Origin: Aeromicrobium marinum DSM 15272
GTDB taxonomy: Bacteria; Actinomycetota; Actinomycetes; Propionibacteriales; Nocardioidaceae
Assembly: GCF_000160775.2 (NCBI RefSeq)
Contig: NZ_CM001024.1
Location: forward strand, 1,352,113-1,416,112
DNA length: 64,000 nt
Direction of reading: 5' to 3'
The translations under genes were made by a program, and so were the position numbers. Within the stretch, counting starts at the first letter, position 1. Each line of letters starts with the position of its first letter. Under the pieces are notes generated by a model. That model saw only the letters and a list, made by a program, of their open reading frames with translations, made no database searches and had not been told where the DNA came from. This document shows, piece after piece, positions 28,549 to 37,848 of the stretch.

Positions 28549-29337
28549 TCAGACGGACAGGTCGCAGGCCTCCCCGGGGCCCAGCCACACCACCCGGTCC
28601 GCGTGGGCCGAGGACGCCAGCTCGGCCTCGGCCGGTCCGCGACCCTGCTGGAAGTGTGACCATCCCTCGTAGTGCACGGGGACCACGTGACGCGGCTGGA
28701 CGAGGTCGAGCAGCTCCACGCCCTCGCGGGCGTCCATCGTGTACCGGAGCCAGCCCGAGAGGTACCGGAACCGGACCGAGCCGAGGTGCAGCACCACGGT
28801 GCCGATGTCGAGCCGCTCCGGCACGGCACGCAGACCGTCGTACAGGACCGTGTCGCCGGTGACCCACAGGCTTCCGTGCTCCTGGCCCGGCCACGCCAGG
28901 GCGAACCCGATGACCGGCCCGGTGATCGGGTCGCTGCCGACGGGACCGTGGCGGCACGGGGTGGCGGTGACGGTGACGTCGTCCTTGCCGGGCGCCGACA
29001 GGGTCGTCGTCTCCCACGGCGCCAGGCCGACCGCGCCCCCACCGAGGGCCCGTGCGCCCTTGACCGTCGTGCAGACGGTGCCCCACCGGTCGAGGTGCTC
29101 GCGGCCGGTCGGGTCGAGGTTGTCGCCGTGGTGGTGGTGGCTGACGAGCACGGCGTCGATCGGCCCGAGGTCCCCCGGCTCCAGCGCGGGTCCGACGAGC
29201 TTGCGCGACGTGGTCCCCCACCCGAAGAAGTAGCGGCGCCCCGGCGGGTCGAAGGTCGGGTCGGTGAGGATCCGCCACCCGCCGGTCTCGATGAGGGTCG
29301 TCGGACCGCCGATGTGGGTGATGCGCGTGTCGGTCAT
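28549..29337 (-). CDS. MBL-fold metal-dependent hydrolase (UlaG-like)
   Basis: This 262-aa beta-lactamase-fold hydrolase has the metal motif VLVSHHHHGDNLDPTG (HxHxxD variant SHHHHGD, residues about 63-70), a later His in TPCRHGPVG, a conserved GDTVLYDGL (Asp ligand) and PVHYEGWSHF near the C-terminus. These match the UlaG/L-ascorbate-6-phosphate lactonase-like group, where most members have unknown substrates. It lies between the NUDIX and dioxygenase genes on the same strand with short gaps of 19-43 bp. Confidence 0.82.
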   Translation of the reverse strand: MTDTRITHIGGPTTLIETGGWRILTDPTFDPPGRRYFFGWGTTSRKLVGPALEPGDLGPIDAVLVSHHHHGDNLDPTGREHLDRWGTVCTTVKGARALGGGAVGLAPWETTTLSAPGKDDVTVTATPCRHGPVGSDPITGPVIGFALAWPGQEHGSLWVTGDTVLYDGLRAVPERLDIGTVVLHLGSVRFRYLSGWLRYTMDAREGVELLDLVQPRHVVPVHYEGWSHFQQGRGPAEAELASSAHADRVVWLGPGEACDLSV

Positions 29338-29356
29338 GCGGCGATCCTCTCAGGGT

Positions 29357-30193
29357 TCACGCCGTGACGAAGGACCTCATCCCGATCGAGCCCAGATCGA
29401 TCTGCTCGTTGAAGAAGCGGGTCTCCTCCCCCGGTTCCAGCAGGCTCAGGGCGGCGATCATGGGGCGGTAGTGGTCGTCGGTCGGCACCGCGATCCGGGC
29501 AGAAGGCCAGTGCCCGAACGGATCGGTGAGCAGGTCCACCCGGCGTTCGGCGATCGCCTCCGCCGTGACCGCGTCGAACTCCTCGGCCCAGTCCCACGGG
29601 CCACCGCCCTCCCACCGCACCCGTCCGAGGGCGTGCACGATGTTGCCGCTGCCGATGAACAGCACCCCACGGTGTCGCAGGTCGCGCAGCCGTGCGTACA
29701 GGTCGTGCAGCGCCGGCAGCGGCATGGCGGCGTCGATGCTGATCTGCAGGACCGGGACCTGGGGCGCGGGCGCGAGGTGGGTGAGCACCGACCAGGTCCC
29801 ATGGTCCAGGCCCCACTGCGCATCCAGCTGCGCCTCGTACTCCGCGAGGTGGTGCGTCAGGATGCGCGCGACCTCGGGGTCGCCGGCCGAGTCGTACCGG
29901 ACCTGCGAGAGCTCGTCGGGGAACCCGCCGAAGTCGTAGATCACGCGGTTGCGGGGGGCGTCGGTGACCCGGGTGCTGCCCGGCGTCTGCCAGTGGGCAC
30001 TGATGACCACGATGGCCTGCGCGGGTGGCAGCTCGGCACCGAGCGCGGCCCACTGCCGCGTGAAGGCGTTGTCGGAGATGGCGTGCATGGGGTTGCCGTG
30101 CCCGATGAACAGGACCGGCATCCGGGGGCTGGGGCGCAGCCGCGCCTCGAGGTGTCTCACGAGCGGATCCCATCTAGTTGAGGGTTCAACCAT
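29357..30193 (-). CDS. LigB-type extradiol ring-cleavage dioxygenase (YgiD-like)
   Basis: The protein belongs to the class III extradiol dioxygenase family including YgiD (4,5-DOPA dioxygenase). MPVLFIGHGNPMHAISDN carries the first metal His, followed by VVISAHWQTPGSTRV, DHGTWSVLTHLAP and VLFIGSGNIVHAL with further His ligands. It would cleave a catechol-type ring with a non-heme metal. The ATG at 30193 gives 278 aa with a short leader before the MPVLFIGHG core; an internal ATG at 30121 would give 254 aa. E. coli YgiD also carries residues ahead of the core, so I keep the longer form. Confidence 0.85.
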   Translation of the reverse strand: MVEPSTRWDPLVRHLEARLRPSPRMPVLFIGHGNPMHAISDNAFTRQWAALGAELPPAQAIVVISAHWQTPGSTRVTDAPRNRVIYDFGGFPDELSQVRYDSAGDPEVARILTHHLAEYEAQLDAQWGLDHGTWSVLTHLAPAPQVPVLQISIDAAMPLPALHDLYARLRDLRHRGVLFIGSGNIVHALGRVRWEGGGPWDWAEEFDAVTAEAIAERRVDLLTDPFGHWPSARIAVPTDDHYRPMIAALSLLEPGEETRFFNEQIDLGSIGMRSFVTA

Positions 30194-30239
30194 ACCATCC
30201 GGAGCACCGGCGTGACCGGCCATGCGTCACCATGGACGG

Positions 30240-32843
30240 ATGCCCACCCGCACGGACCTGCGCGCGCTGCTGAGACATCGGGTCGAGTTCCGGGAGGCCG
30301 AGTCGCCCGGCGACTCCCGGTTCGTGTTCCACTCCCCCGACGGTCCGCACGAGGCCAGCGCCCAGGACGCGGTGGGTGCCCTGAGCCACGGCATCCGGGC
30401 CATGTCGGCGGATCCGTCGGCCCGCGCGTGGGCGACCCCGGCGATCCTGGCCCTGCGCCTGATGGCCACCGGCCGGCTGGGCGCACCGGGCGGCTCGGAC
30501 CTCGACCAGCTGCGCGCCGCGGGCGCAGCGATCGGGCCTGACGCAGCCACCGGCCAGCGCCACGTGTTCGCGTTCCTCAAGGCCCTCGCCGTCGACGCAC
30601 CCGCGGTCGCCCTGACCCCGCAGGGCGACGAGCCCGGCATCCGGCCCCGGCGGACCGAGACGGAGTTCGGCTTCACCCTGGTCGTCACCTTCCTCGACGA
30701 GCCGACCGATGCCGAGTCGGGCGTGGTCCGGCTGCGCATCCGGCCGCGGGCCGCGGCCGCTGCCCCGTTCGACGCCGCCGACCTGTTCGCCGGTCCGGAA
30801 CGACCCATCGTCGTCGACGCCAGGACGCCCACGCTCGCGATGCTGGAGCGGCTCGGCCAGCGATGGGCCCCGGCGGCGCGGCTGGCCGACCCGCACTCCC
30901 GCGGCGCCACGACCGTCTCCACCGACGAGCTCTCGGCCCTCGGCGATCCCGCGCTCACCACCAACCTGATGGCCAACCGGGTCGAGATCCGCTGGCCCGC
31001 CGAGCTCGTCCGCGACCTCGACACGCGCGGTGTGGTGGGGCTCGAGCCCGGTCCGGACGACGAGCACCCGGCGGATCGCACCTGGTCGGGCCACGACCGA
31101 CCGGCCGCGTTCACCTCGGGCCAGCTGTTCCGGTTCGACTGGCAGGTGGCCCTCGGTGACGACGTGCTCAGCGAGGCCGAGCTCGACCTCCTCGCGTCCG
31201 AGCACCGGGGACTCCTGCGGTTGCGCGACCGGTGGGTCATGGTCGACCGGGCGCGGATCCGCCGCGCCCTCGACCAGCGTCACCGCGGTGTCAGCCAGGC
31301 CGAGGCCCTGCGGGCCGCGATCACCGGCCGGCTGGAGATCGACGGCGAGCTGACCGACGTCGACACCGTCGGGTGGCTCGACGACGTCCGCCGGCGACTG
31401 GCCGTCGCCGATCGCGACCTGCTGCCGGACCGGCAGCCGGCCGACCTCCAGGGGACGTTGCGCGACTACCAGCTGCAGGGTCTGCGGTGGATGAGTCAGC
31501 TGGTCGGCCTGGGTCTGGGTGGGTGCCTCGCCGACGACATGGGCCTGGGCAAGACGGTCATGCTGATCGCGCTGCACCTGCAGCGGGTCACCGTCACGCC
31601 GGCACCGACCCTCGTCGTCTGCCCGGCGTCGGTGCTGGGCAACTGGGAGCGCGAGATCGCCCGGTTCGCGCCGGGCGAGCCGGTGCGCCGCTTCCACGGC
31701 CCCACCCGGTCGCTGGACGGGCTGACCCACGGGTTCGTCATCACCACCTACGCCACGATGCGGTCGTCGGCCGCTGACCTGGCCGAGCAGCGCTGGGGAC
31801 TGCTCGTGGCCGACGAGGCCCAGAACGTCAAGAACCCGCGCTCGCGGGCGGCGCAGGCCCTGCGCTCCATCGACGCCGCCGCGCGGCTGGCACTCACCGG
31901 CACCCCGGTGGAGAACAACCTCGGCGAGCTCTGGGCCATCCTCGACTGGACCACCCCCGGCCTGCTCGGCGGGCCCGAGGAGTTCCGGCACCAGTGGTCG
32001 CGCCCGATCGAGTCCGGCCGCGACCCGCAGCTGGCCGCCGAGCTCTCCGGCCTGATCCGCCCCTTCGTGCTGCGCCGGCGCAAGTCCGACCCCGGGATCG
32101 CGCCCGAGCTGCCCCCGAAGTTCGAGACCGACCACCGGGCGAACCTCACCCGCGAACAGGTCGGGCTCTACGAGGCCACCGTGCGCGCGACGATGGCGCA
32201 GATCGAGTCGGCGTCAGGCATCCACCGACGCGGCCTCATCATCAAGCTGCTGACCCAGCTCAAGCAGATCTGCAACCACCCCGGCCAGTTCCTGCGGGAG
32301 ACCGAGGGCCGGCTGACGGGCCGCTCGGGCAAGCTGCTGCTGCTCGACGACCTGCTGCCCGAGATCGTCGCCGAGGACGGCGCGGCGCTCGTGTTCACCC
32401 AGTACGCCCGGATGGGCCACCTGCTCTCGCGCCACCTCGCCGACCGAGGCATCGACCACTTCTACCTGCACGGCGGGACCCCGATCCCCCGTCGGGAGCG
32501 GATGGTGCAGCAGTTCAGCGCCGGCGAGGCGCCCGTGTTCGTGCTCTCGCTCAAGGCGGCCGGCACCGGGCTCAACCTGACCCGAGCCGACCACGTCATC
32601 CACTACGACCGGTGGTGGAACCCCGCGGTCGAGGACCAGGCCACCGACCGCGCCCACCGCATCGGCCAGACCAAGTCCGTCCAGGTGCACCGGCTCATGA
32701 GCGAAGGCACCATCGAGGAGTCCATCGCCGAGCTGATCGCCAGCAAGCGGGCCCTGGCCGACGCAGTCGTCAACGCCGGTGAGATGGCGCTCACCGAGCT
32801 CAGTGACACCGATCTGGCCCGCCTCGTGCGCCTGCGCGCCTAG
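30240..32843 (+). CDS. SNF2-family DEAD/DEAH helicase, copy 1
   Basis: This 867-aa SWI2/SNF2 ATPase (HepA/RapA-like) has an N-terminal half (residues 1-400) that is a family-specific domain, followed by the ATPase: GCLADDMGLGKTVMLIALHL (Walker A region, about residue 425-445), LLVADEAQNVKNPRSRA (DEAQ box), LALTGTPVENNLGELWAILDW, VFTQYARMGHLL and HYDRWWNPAVEDQATDRAHRIGQTK (motifs V-VI). It translocates on double-stranded DNA; the biological target is unknown. ATG 30240 follows a CACCAT box by six bases. It is followed by an alpha/beta hydrolase and then a second SNF2 helicase with a 90-bp identical stretch. Confidence 0.92.
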   Translation: MPTRTDLRALLRHRVEFREAESPGDSRFVFHSPDGPHEASAQDAVGALSHGIRAMSADPSARAWATPAILALRLMATGRLGAPGGSDLDQLRAAGAAIGPDAATGQRHVFAFLKALAVDAPAVALTPQGDEPGIRPRRTETEFGFTLVVTFLDEPTDAESGVVRLRIRPRAAAAAPFDAADLFAGPERPIVVDARTPTLAMLERLGQRWAPAARLADPHSRGATTVSTDELSALGDPALTTNLMANRVEIRWPAELVRDLDTRGVVGLEPGPDDEHPADRTWSGHDRPAAFTSGQLFRFDWQVALGDDVLSEAELDLLASEHRGLLRLRDRWVMVDRARIRRALDQRHRGVSQAEALRAAITGRLEIDGELTDVDTVGWLDDVRRRLAVADRDLLPDRQPADLQGTLRDYQLQGLRWMSQLVGLGLGGCLADDMGLGKTVMLIALHLQRVTVTPAPTLVVCPASVLGNWEREIARFAPGEPVRRFHGPTRSLDGLTHGFVITTYATMRSSAADLAEQRWGLLVADEAQNVKNPRSRAAQALRSIDAAARLALTGTPVENNLGELWAILDWTTPGLLGGPEEFRHQWSRPIESGRDPQLAAELSGLIRPFVLRRRKSDPGIAPELPPKFETDHRANLTREQVGLYEATVRATMAQIESASGIHRRGLIIKLLTQLKQICNHPGQFLRETEGRLTGRSGKLLLLDDLLPEIVAEDGAALVFTQYARMGHLLSRHLADRGIDHFYLHGGTPIPRRERMVQQFSAGEAPVFVLSLKAAGTGLNLTRADHVIHYDRWWNPAVEDQATDRAHRIGQTKSVQVHRLMSEGTIEESIAELIASKRALADAVVNAGEMALTELSDTDLARLVRLRA
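32586..32675 (+). repeat. 90-bp exact repeat shared with second SNF2 gene (copy A)
   Basis: This stretch encoding ADHVIHYDRWWNPAVEDQAT and the following motif VI is identical at nucleotide level to 35483-35572, whereas the flanks differ. Wobble positions match throughout, which suggests gene conversion rather than only protein-level constraint. Confidence 0.85.
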
Positions 32844-32846
32844 GAT
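32841..32846 (+). promoter_or_regulatory. -10 box for leaderless hydrolase transcript
   Basis: TAGGAT, seven bases, then GTG 32854. Its TAG is the stop codon of the SNF2 gene. Confidence 0.5.
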
Positions 32847-32853
32847 CGACGCC

Positions 32854-33579
32854 GTGAACGTGAGCATCCCGTGGAGTCCCGGACCCGTCGGACTGGCCCT
32901 GGAGCTGGCCGCGATGCCGGTGACGCTGCTCGGCCTGGCGCGGGGCGCCGGGGAGGTCACCCGCACCAGCCCCCGCGGCGACGGCCACACCGTGCTGGTC
33001 ATCCCCGGGTTCACCGCCGGCGACGCGACCACGCTGCCGTTGCGCCGGTACCTCGACGAGCTGGGCTACCGCACCGCCGGATGGGGCCTGGGGCTCAACC
33101 TGGGCATCCGGCCCGAGGACGAGCCGGTGCTGGAGGCGCACGCCGAGACCCTCGCGGCGGACGGGCCGATCACGGTGATCGGGTGGAGCCTCGGCGGGGT
33201 GTACGCCCGCGAGCTGGCCCGGCGGCGGCCCGAGCTGGTCCGCCGAGTCGTCACGCTCGGCACGCCCATCCGGGGGCGCGACGGTGCCGCGTGGATCATC
33301 CGCTGGTTCCGCCTGCTCAACCCCGCGGTCGCCGACGACCTCACCGACGAGGGCGCCGCCCGGCACGCGATGCCTCTCGACGTCCCCATGACGGCCGTCT
33401 ACAGCCTCACCGACGGCGTGCTCGACGGATCGGCCTGCCGCGTGCGGGACGAGGACGAGGGCCCCGACGCCGAGAACGTCCACGTCCGGGCCGCGCATCT
33501 CGCCATGGGCTTCGACCTCGACGTCTTCCGGGTCGTCGCCGACCGGCTCCACCGCGACTGTCTCAGCCGCGCGGCATGA
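32854..33579 (+). CDS. Alpha/beta hydrolase (lipase-like)
   Basis: The 241-aa protein has the alpha/beta-hydrolase nucleophile elbow GWSLGG (ITVIGWSLGGVYARELAR, Ser near residue 113) and an oxyanion-type HTVLVIPGFTAGDATTLPLRRYL near residue 50. A DVPMTAVYSLTDGVLD segment carries a candidate catalytic Asp, and VHVRAAHLAMGFD a candidate His. Such proteins are esterases or lipases; the substrate is not predictable. GTG 32854 sits seven bases after TAGGAT. It lies between two SNF2 helicases, with only 7 bp to the next. Confidence 0.82.
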   Translation: MNVSIPWSPGPVGLALELAAMPVTLLGLARGAGEVTRTSPRGDGHTVLVIPGFTAGDATTLPLRRYLDELGYRTAGWGLGLNLGIRPEDEPVLEAHAETLAADGPITVIGWSLGGVYARELARRRPELVRRVVTLGTPIRGRDGAAWIIRWFRLLNPAVADDLTDEGAARHAMPLDVPMTAVYSLTDGVLDGSACRVRDEDEGPDAENVHVRAAHLAMGFDLDVFRVVADRLHRDCLSRAA

Positions 33580-33586
33580 TCGACGG

Positions 33587-35740
33587 GTGACCGACTCCGA
33601 CCCGCAGCTGAGCCTGTGGGACGGCATCGTCCACCGTCGCGTGCCGGCACGCGTCGAGGGCACCCCGGTCCGTCTGGCCGTCGACGACGGCCCGTCCGGG
33701 CCGCAGGTGCGGGTGCTCGTCGGCCCCGACGAGGTCCCGGCCGCCGACGCCTACGCCGACCGCGACCATCCCCTGGCCACCACCCGGCGTGACGTGCTCG
33801 AGCGCATCCAGGCGCTCGCCCGGTGGTGGCCGGCCGCCGACCGGGTGGCCCGGCATCTCGACGACCCCGCGGTCGGGATCACCCGCGACGAGCACCTGGC
33901 CCTGGCGGACGGCCTCGTGGTCACCCAGCTGGCACTGCGGTCGGTCTCGGTCGACCACATCACCGACGTCGTCCGCGAGCTGGACCTCGCCGCCGTGCTG
34001 CACGGTGGCGACGACGCAGCCGGGTTCGGTCCCGGCGCCACGTTCACGGTCCGGTGGCGGGCCACGCTCGAGGGCGAGCCGCTGACCCCTGCCGACCTCG
34101 ACCGCATCCGTGCTGCGGGCGGAGGCGTCGTGGAGGTCCTGGGCCGGCCGGTGCAGATCGACCCGGCCGAGCTCGCCGCACACTGCGTCGGCGAGGGGGC
34201 CGAGGTCACCGCCGTCGAGGCGCTCCGCGCCCTGGCCACCCGCCGGGTCCGGGTCGCGGGTCGGACCGTTCCCGTCGAGCTCGACGACTGGCTCGACCGC
34301 GTCCGCGACCGGCTCACCGGTGCCACCGACCTCGCCCCGGTCCCGGTGCCCGCGGGGTTGCAGGCCACGCTGCGGCCGTACCAGGCCGAGGGATTCCGCT
34401 GGCTCGAGCTGGTCACGTCGTTGGGCCTGGGCGGCTGCCTCGCCGACGACATGGGCCTGGGCAAGACCGTCCAGCTGATCGCCCTGCACCTGCACCGATC
34501 GGCGGCGGTGACCACCCGACCGACCCTCGTCGTGTGTCCCGCTTCGGTCCTGGGGAACTGGTCGCGCGAGCTCGCCAGGTTCGCACCGACGGTCGAGGTC
34601 CGCACCTTCCACGGACCGGGCCGCACCCTGGCCGAGATTCCTGCCGGGGCGGTCGTGCTCACCACGTTCGGCACCCTGCGCGCCGACGTGCAGACCCTGG
34701 CCGGGACGCCGTGGGGCATGGTCGTGGCCGACGAGGCCCAGCACGTCAAGAACTCACGGGCCGCCACGTCCACCGCCGTGCGGTCGCTCCCCTCACTGGT
34801 CCGGGTCGCGCTCACCGGCACGCCGGTCGAGAACGACCTCGAGGAGCTGTGGTCGATCCTCGACTGGACCACGCCCGGGCTGCTGGGGACCCGGGCCGCG
34901 TTCCGCCGGCAGTTCGCGCAACCGGTCGAGGCGGGCAGCCAGATCGCCGCCGACGAGCTCGCCACGCTCGTGCGTCCGCTGGTGCTGCGCCGGCGCAAGA
35001 CCGATCCGGGCATCGCGCCGGACCTGCCGCCCAAGACGGTCACCGACCTGGCGGTGACCTTCGGGTCCGCCCAGGCCCGTCTGTACGAGCAGACCGTGGC
35101 GGCCGGCATGCAGCGCGTGCGGGAGTCCACCTCGATGCAGCGCCGCGGCCAGGTGCTGGCGCTGATCACGCGGTGCAAGCAGGTGTGCGACCACCCCGCC
35201 CTCGTCGAGCACCGGGGCGCGTCGGCCAAGCTCGACGTGCTCGACGACCTCGTCGACACGATCGTCGCCGAGGACGGCCGCGCCCTGGTGTTCACCCAGT
35301 ACGTCCGCATGGGCGAGCTGCTGGTCGACCACTGGACCGAGCGCGAGGTGTCCCACCGGTTCCTCCACGGGTCCCTACCGGTCGGCCAGCGGCAGCGCAT
35401 GGTCGACGAGTTCCAGGCCGGCGACCTGCCCGTGCTGCTGCTGTCGCTGCGCGCCGGCGGCACGGGCCTCAACCTGACCGCCGCCGACCACGTCATCCAC
35501 TACGACCGGTGGTGGAACCCCGCGGTCGAGGACCAGGCCACCGACCGCGCCCACCGCATCGGCCAGACCAAGCCGGTGCAGGTGCACCGCCTCACCGTCG
35601 GCGGCACCGTCGAGGACGGCATCGCCGACCTCATCGAGCGCAAGCGGGCCCTGGCCGACGCCGTCATCAACACCGGCGAGACCGCCCTCACCGAGCTCAG
35701 CGACGAGGACCTCGAACAGCTGCTGCGCCTGCGCCGCTAG
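33587..35740 (+). CDS. SNF2-family DEAD/DEAH helicase, copy 2
   Basis: This 717-aa paralogue of the upstream helicase is shorter at the N-terminus (about 250 residues ahead of the ATPase versus 400). ATPase motifs are intact: GCLADDMGLGKTVQLIALHL, VVADEAQHVKNSRAATS, ALTGTPVENDLEELWSILDW, VFTQYVRMGELL and DQATDRAHRIGQTKPVQVHRL. The GTG start at 33587 is six bases after CATGAT, suggesting its own leaderless promoter. Tandem arrangement with copy 1 and a 90-bp identical block indicate duplication followed by divergence and local conversion. Function beyond DNA translocation is unknown. Confidence 0.92.
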   Translation: MTDSDPQLSLWDGIVHRRVPARVEGTPVRLAVDDGPSGPQVRVLVGPDEVPAADAYADRDHPLATTRRDVLERIQALARWWPAADRVARHLDDPAVGITRDEHLALADGLVVTQLALRSVSVDHITDVVRELDLAAVLHGGDDAAGFGPGATFTVRWRATLEGEPLTPADLDRIRAAGGGVVEVLGRPVQIDPAELAAHCVGEGAEVTAVEALRALATRRVRVAGRTVPVELDDWLDRVRDRLTGATDLAPVPVPAGLQATLRPYQAEGFRWLELVTSLGLGGCLADDMGLGKTVQLIALHLHRSAAVTTRPTLVVCPASVLGNWSRELARFAPTVEVRTFHGPGRTLAEIPAGAVVLTTFGTLRADVQTLAGTPWGMVVADEAQHVKNSRAATSTAVRSLPSLVRVALTGTPVENDLEELWSILDWTTPGLLGTRAAFRRQFAQPVEAGSQIAADELATLVRPLVLRRRKTDPGIAPDLPPKTVTDLAVTFGSAQARLYEQTVAAGMQRVRESTSMQRRGQVLALITRCKQVCDHPALVEHRGASAKLDVLDDLVDTIVAEDGRALVFTQYVRMGELLVDHWTEREVSHRFLHGSLPVGQRQRMVDEFQAGDLPVLLLSLRAGGTGLNLTAADHVIHYDRWWNPAVEDQATDRAHRIGQTKPVQVHRLTVGGTVEDGIADLIERKRALADAVINTGETALTELSDEDLEQLLRLRR
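35483..35572 (+). repeat. 90-bp exact repeat shared with first SNF2 gene (copy B)
   Basis: Identical to 32586-32675, covering helicase motifs V-VI. Confidence 0.85.
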
Positions 35741-35782
35741 GCGGCGTTCCCGCCTGCAAGGGTGGTCCTTTCGGATGGTTCT

Positions 35783-35798
35783 CGTGACAAAGGTCACG
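35783..35798. promoter_or_regulatory. CRP/GlxR-like site GTGA-N6-TCAC
   Basis: CGTGACAAAGGTCACG is a perfect palindrome matching the CRP-family core GTGA-N6-TCAC. It overlaps the expected -35 of a promoter whose -10 TAGGTT is at 35818-35823, ahead of the secreted-protein gene at 35860. Cyclic-AMP control is inferred. Confidence 0.5.
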
Positions 35799-35859
35799 GA
35801 CCTCGATCCCGTGGCCCTAGGTTCCGTTGCTGGGAGGGGAGACCCAAGGAGCACAGTTC

Positions 35860-37755
35860 ATGAGAAGGACGATCTTCCCCGGCATGGTGGCCGCCACCCT
35901 GGTGGCAGCCTCCCTGTCCGTCGCGACGGGGGGCGCCTCTGCCGCCACCACCGTCTCCCCCGCCGAGGCCGGCGACCCGCCGGTCGTGCGCAGCAGCTCG
36001 GTCACGGTCGACGTCGACCGCACCGCGATGACCTTCTACCGCGGCAGCTCGGGCGCGGCCTTCGCACCGCAGAGCGCGGCTGCGGTCGCACTGGGCCTCA
36101 CGGCCTGCCGCGGCGACCAGCCGAACGGCAACTCGCCCCGCACCACGCTCAAGGTCACCGGACCCGGCGGCGTCACGCTGACCGATCTCACGAGTCCGGT
36201 CCGCGACACGAGCCTCGGCGCCTTCCTGACCTCGCCGACCAACCAGCCCCGCACGGACAACCCGGGGCCGTCGTCGACGAACTACCGGGGTGACTTCCCC
36301 GACGCGGGCGCGTTCCACGGGCTGAAGACGACGCTGGACCTCACCGGCCAGCCGGCCGGCATCTACACCGTCACCACGACCCACACCAACAAGGTCAAGA
36401 CGGGCCTGTTCGGCGGCTGCGCCACGGGCACGCCGGTCTCCAACGGTGCCGGCGGCTTCACCAACGCCGCCCCGGCCCCCGGCGACCAGGTCATCACGCA
36501 GACCTTCGACTACCGGCCGTGGCAGGCGAACTTCACCGACATCCTCGGGGCCGGTGCGGTCTCGGCCAACATCGTGCCCGCGGAGTTCACCTTCTCGATC
36601 GGCCAGAAGTCGGCGGCGGTCTACCAGGGCACCGGCTCGCGGCAGACCTTCTACGGCCTGCCGTCCGGCGGGTTCGCCCTGCCCAGCGATCCGGCCGCCT
36701 GCGCCGGTGACCCGAGCTCGTGCCTCCCGGCCACGGCTGTCCCGTGCGACCCGGCCTCGGGCTGCACGCCGCGCGTCATGGTCATCAACAAGCCGTCCAC
36801 CGCAGGTGACCGCGACAACGTGTTCGGCGTGTTCGACCTGGACACCAAGGCCTTCGTGGCCACCGCGACGGTCGACGGCAGCACCCGGGCACTGTTCTCC
36901 CTGGGTACGGTCAACGACTCGGTCTACGGTGACCTGCTCGCCCAGCTGGCTGCCGGCGCAGCCGCCCAGGGCATCGACCTCGCCTCGATCCTGGCGACCG
37001 AGGTCAGTGTGGGCAACGGTCAGGCACGCACGTCCTTGAGCCTGCTGAACGGTCTGCAGATCGACCCGTCGTCGGCCCCCGGTGGCCTGCAGATCTCGAC
37101 CGGGGCCACGGCCCAGGCCGGCGTCTTCCTGCACCTGTACTCCTCGCTGCGCCTCAGCGGCGGGGCGTGCGTCGCCAACTCGGCGAGCTCCGGCGACGAG
37201 GTCGACCGGTTCACCCCGAACGAGGACAACGGGTACACGGTCACCAAGTCCGACCTGCTGCCGGAGGTGCCGCAGGTCGGCCCCCTCGGAGCCCTCGTGG
37301 GCGGGCCGCTCTACCTGATCAAGGGTCGGTTCAACGACGACGCCCTGGCCAACGTGGCCACCGCGCCGATCGGTGTCGACACGGCGACCAACGAGCCCAA
37401 CGGGTACCCGGTGTGGGTGCAGCCGTTCCTCAGCGGCATCAACACCACGGAGCCGAGGACGATGGAGTACCTCGGCACCGGCACCTGGTCGGCGAGCGAG
37501 TCGCCTCTCGGACAGGGCTGCCTGGTCGTCAACTTCCTGCTCGGTACGGGTGTGGCGCTGTTCGACAACCCGCTGCCGGTGGGCCTGGGCACGCTGCTCG
37601 ACCCGCTGTCGGAGCCGAACGCTGCCGCCGCAGAGCTGAACGCGTCGGTCAGTGACCTGGTCGACCAGGTCACGTCCGAGGTGACCACCCTGCCGGTCGT
37701 CGCCGACCTGCTGGACCAGATCGTCGGCTTCCTGCCGCTCGACGCGCTGGCCTGA
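35860..37755 (+). CDS. Large secreted protein of unknown function
   Basis: The 631-aa product begins with a signal peptide (MRRTIFPGMVAATLVAASLS region, cleavage near GGASAATT) and has no obvious transmembrane helix afterward, so it is probably exported. The chain is rich in Thr, Ser, Gly and Asn, with four Cys in a segment around residue 285-310 (AACAGDPSSCLPATAVPCDP) and further Cys in SGGACVANS. No named domain is recognised. It stands alone between a CRP-like promoter and a strong terminator. ATG 35860 follows AAGGAG; the earlier in-frame ATG-like start at 35827 is rejected because it precedes the promoter-proximal RBS. Confidence 0.75.
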   Translation: MRRTIFPGMVAATLVAASLSVATGGASAATTVSPAEAGDPPVVRSSSVTVDVDRTAMTFYRGSSGAAFAPQSAAAVALGLTACRGDQPNGNSPRTTLKVTGPGGVTLTDLTSPVRDTSLGAFLTSPTNQPRTDNPGPSSTNYRGDFPDAGAFHGLKTTLDLTGQPAGIYTVTTTHTNKVKTGLFGGCATGTPVSNGAGGFTNAAPAPGDQVITQTFDYRPWQANFTDILGAGAVSANIVPAEFTFSIGQKSAAVYQGTGSRQTFYGLPSGGFALPSDPAACAGDPSSCLPATAVPCDPASGCTPRVMVINKPSTAGDRDNVFGVFDLDTKAFVATATVDGSTRALFSLGTVNDSVYGDLLAQLAAGAAAQGIDLASILATEVSVGNGQARTSLSLLNGLQIDPSSAPGGLQISTGATAQAGVFLHLYSSLRLSGGACVANSASSGDEVDRFTPNEDNGYTVTKSDLLPEVPQVGPLGALVGGPLYLIKGRFNDDALANVATAPIGVDTATNEPNGYPVWVQPFLSGINTTEPRTMEYLGTGTWSASESPLGQGCLVVNFLLGTGVALFDNPLPVGLGTLLDPLSEPNAAAAELNASVSDLVDQVTSEVTTLPVVADLLDQIVGFLPLDALA

Positions 37756-37773
37756 CACCGCACGACCGCTCGG

Positions 37774-37807
37774 CGGCCGGGTGGGTCCTTCGGGACCTGC
37801 CCGGCCG
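37774..37807 (+). terminator. Hairpin terminator after secreted-protein gene
   Basis: CGGCCGGG pairs with CCCGGCCG and GGTCC with GGACC around a TTCG tetraloop, with a 2x2 TG internal mismatch. It lies 18 bp after the stop codon. Confidence 0.8.
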
Positions 37808-37848
37808 TCGGCGTTGCGGGCTCGCCCCGGTCTGTCAGGATGGGTCGC

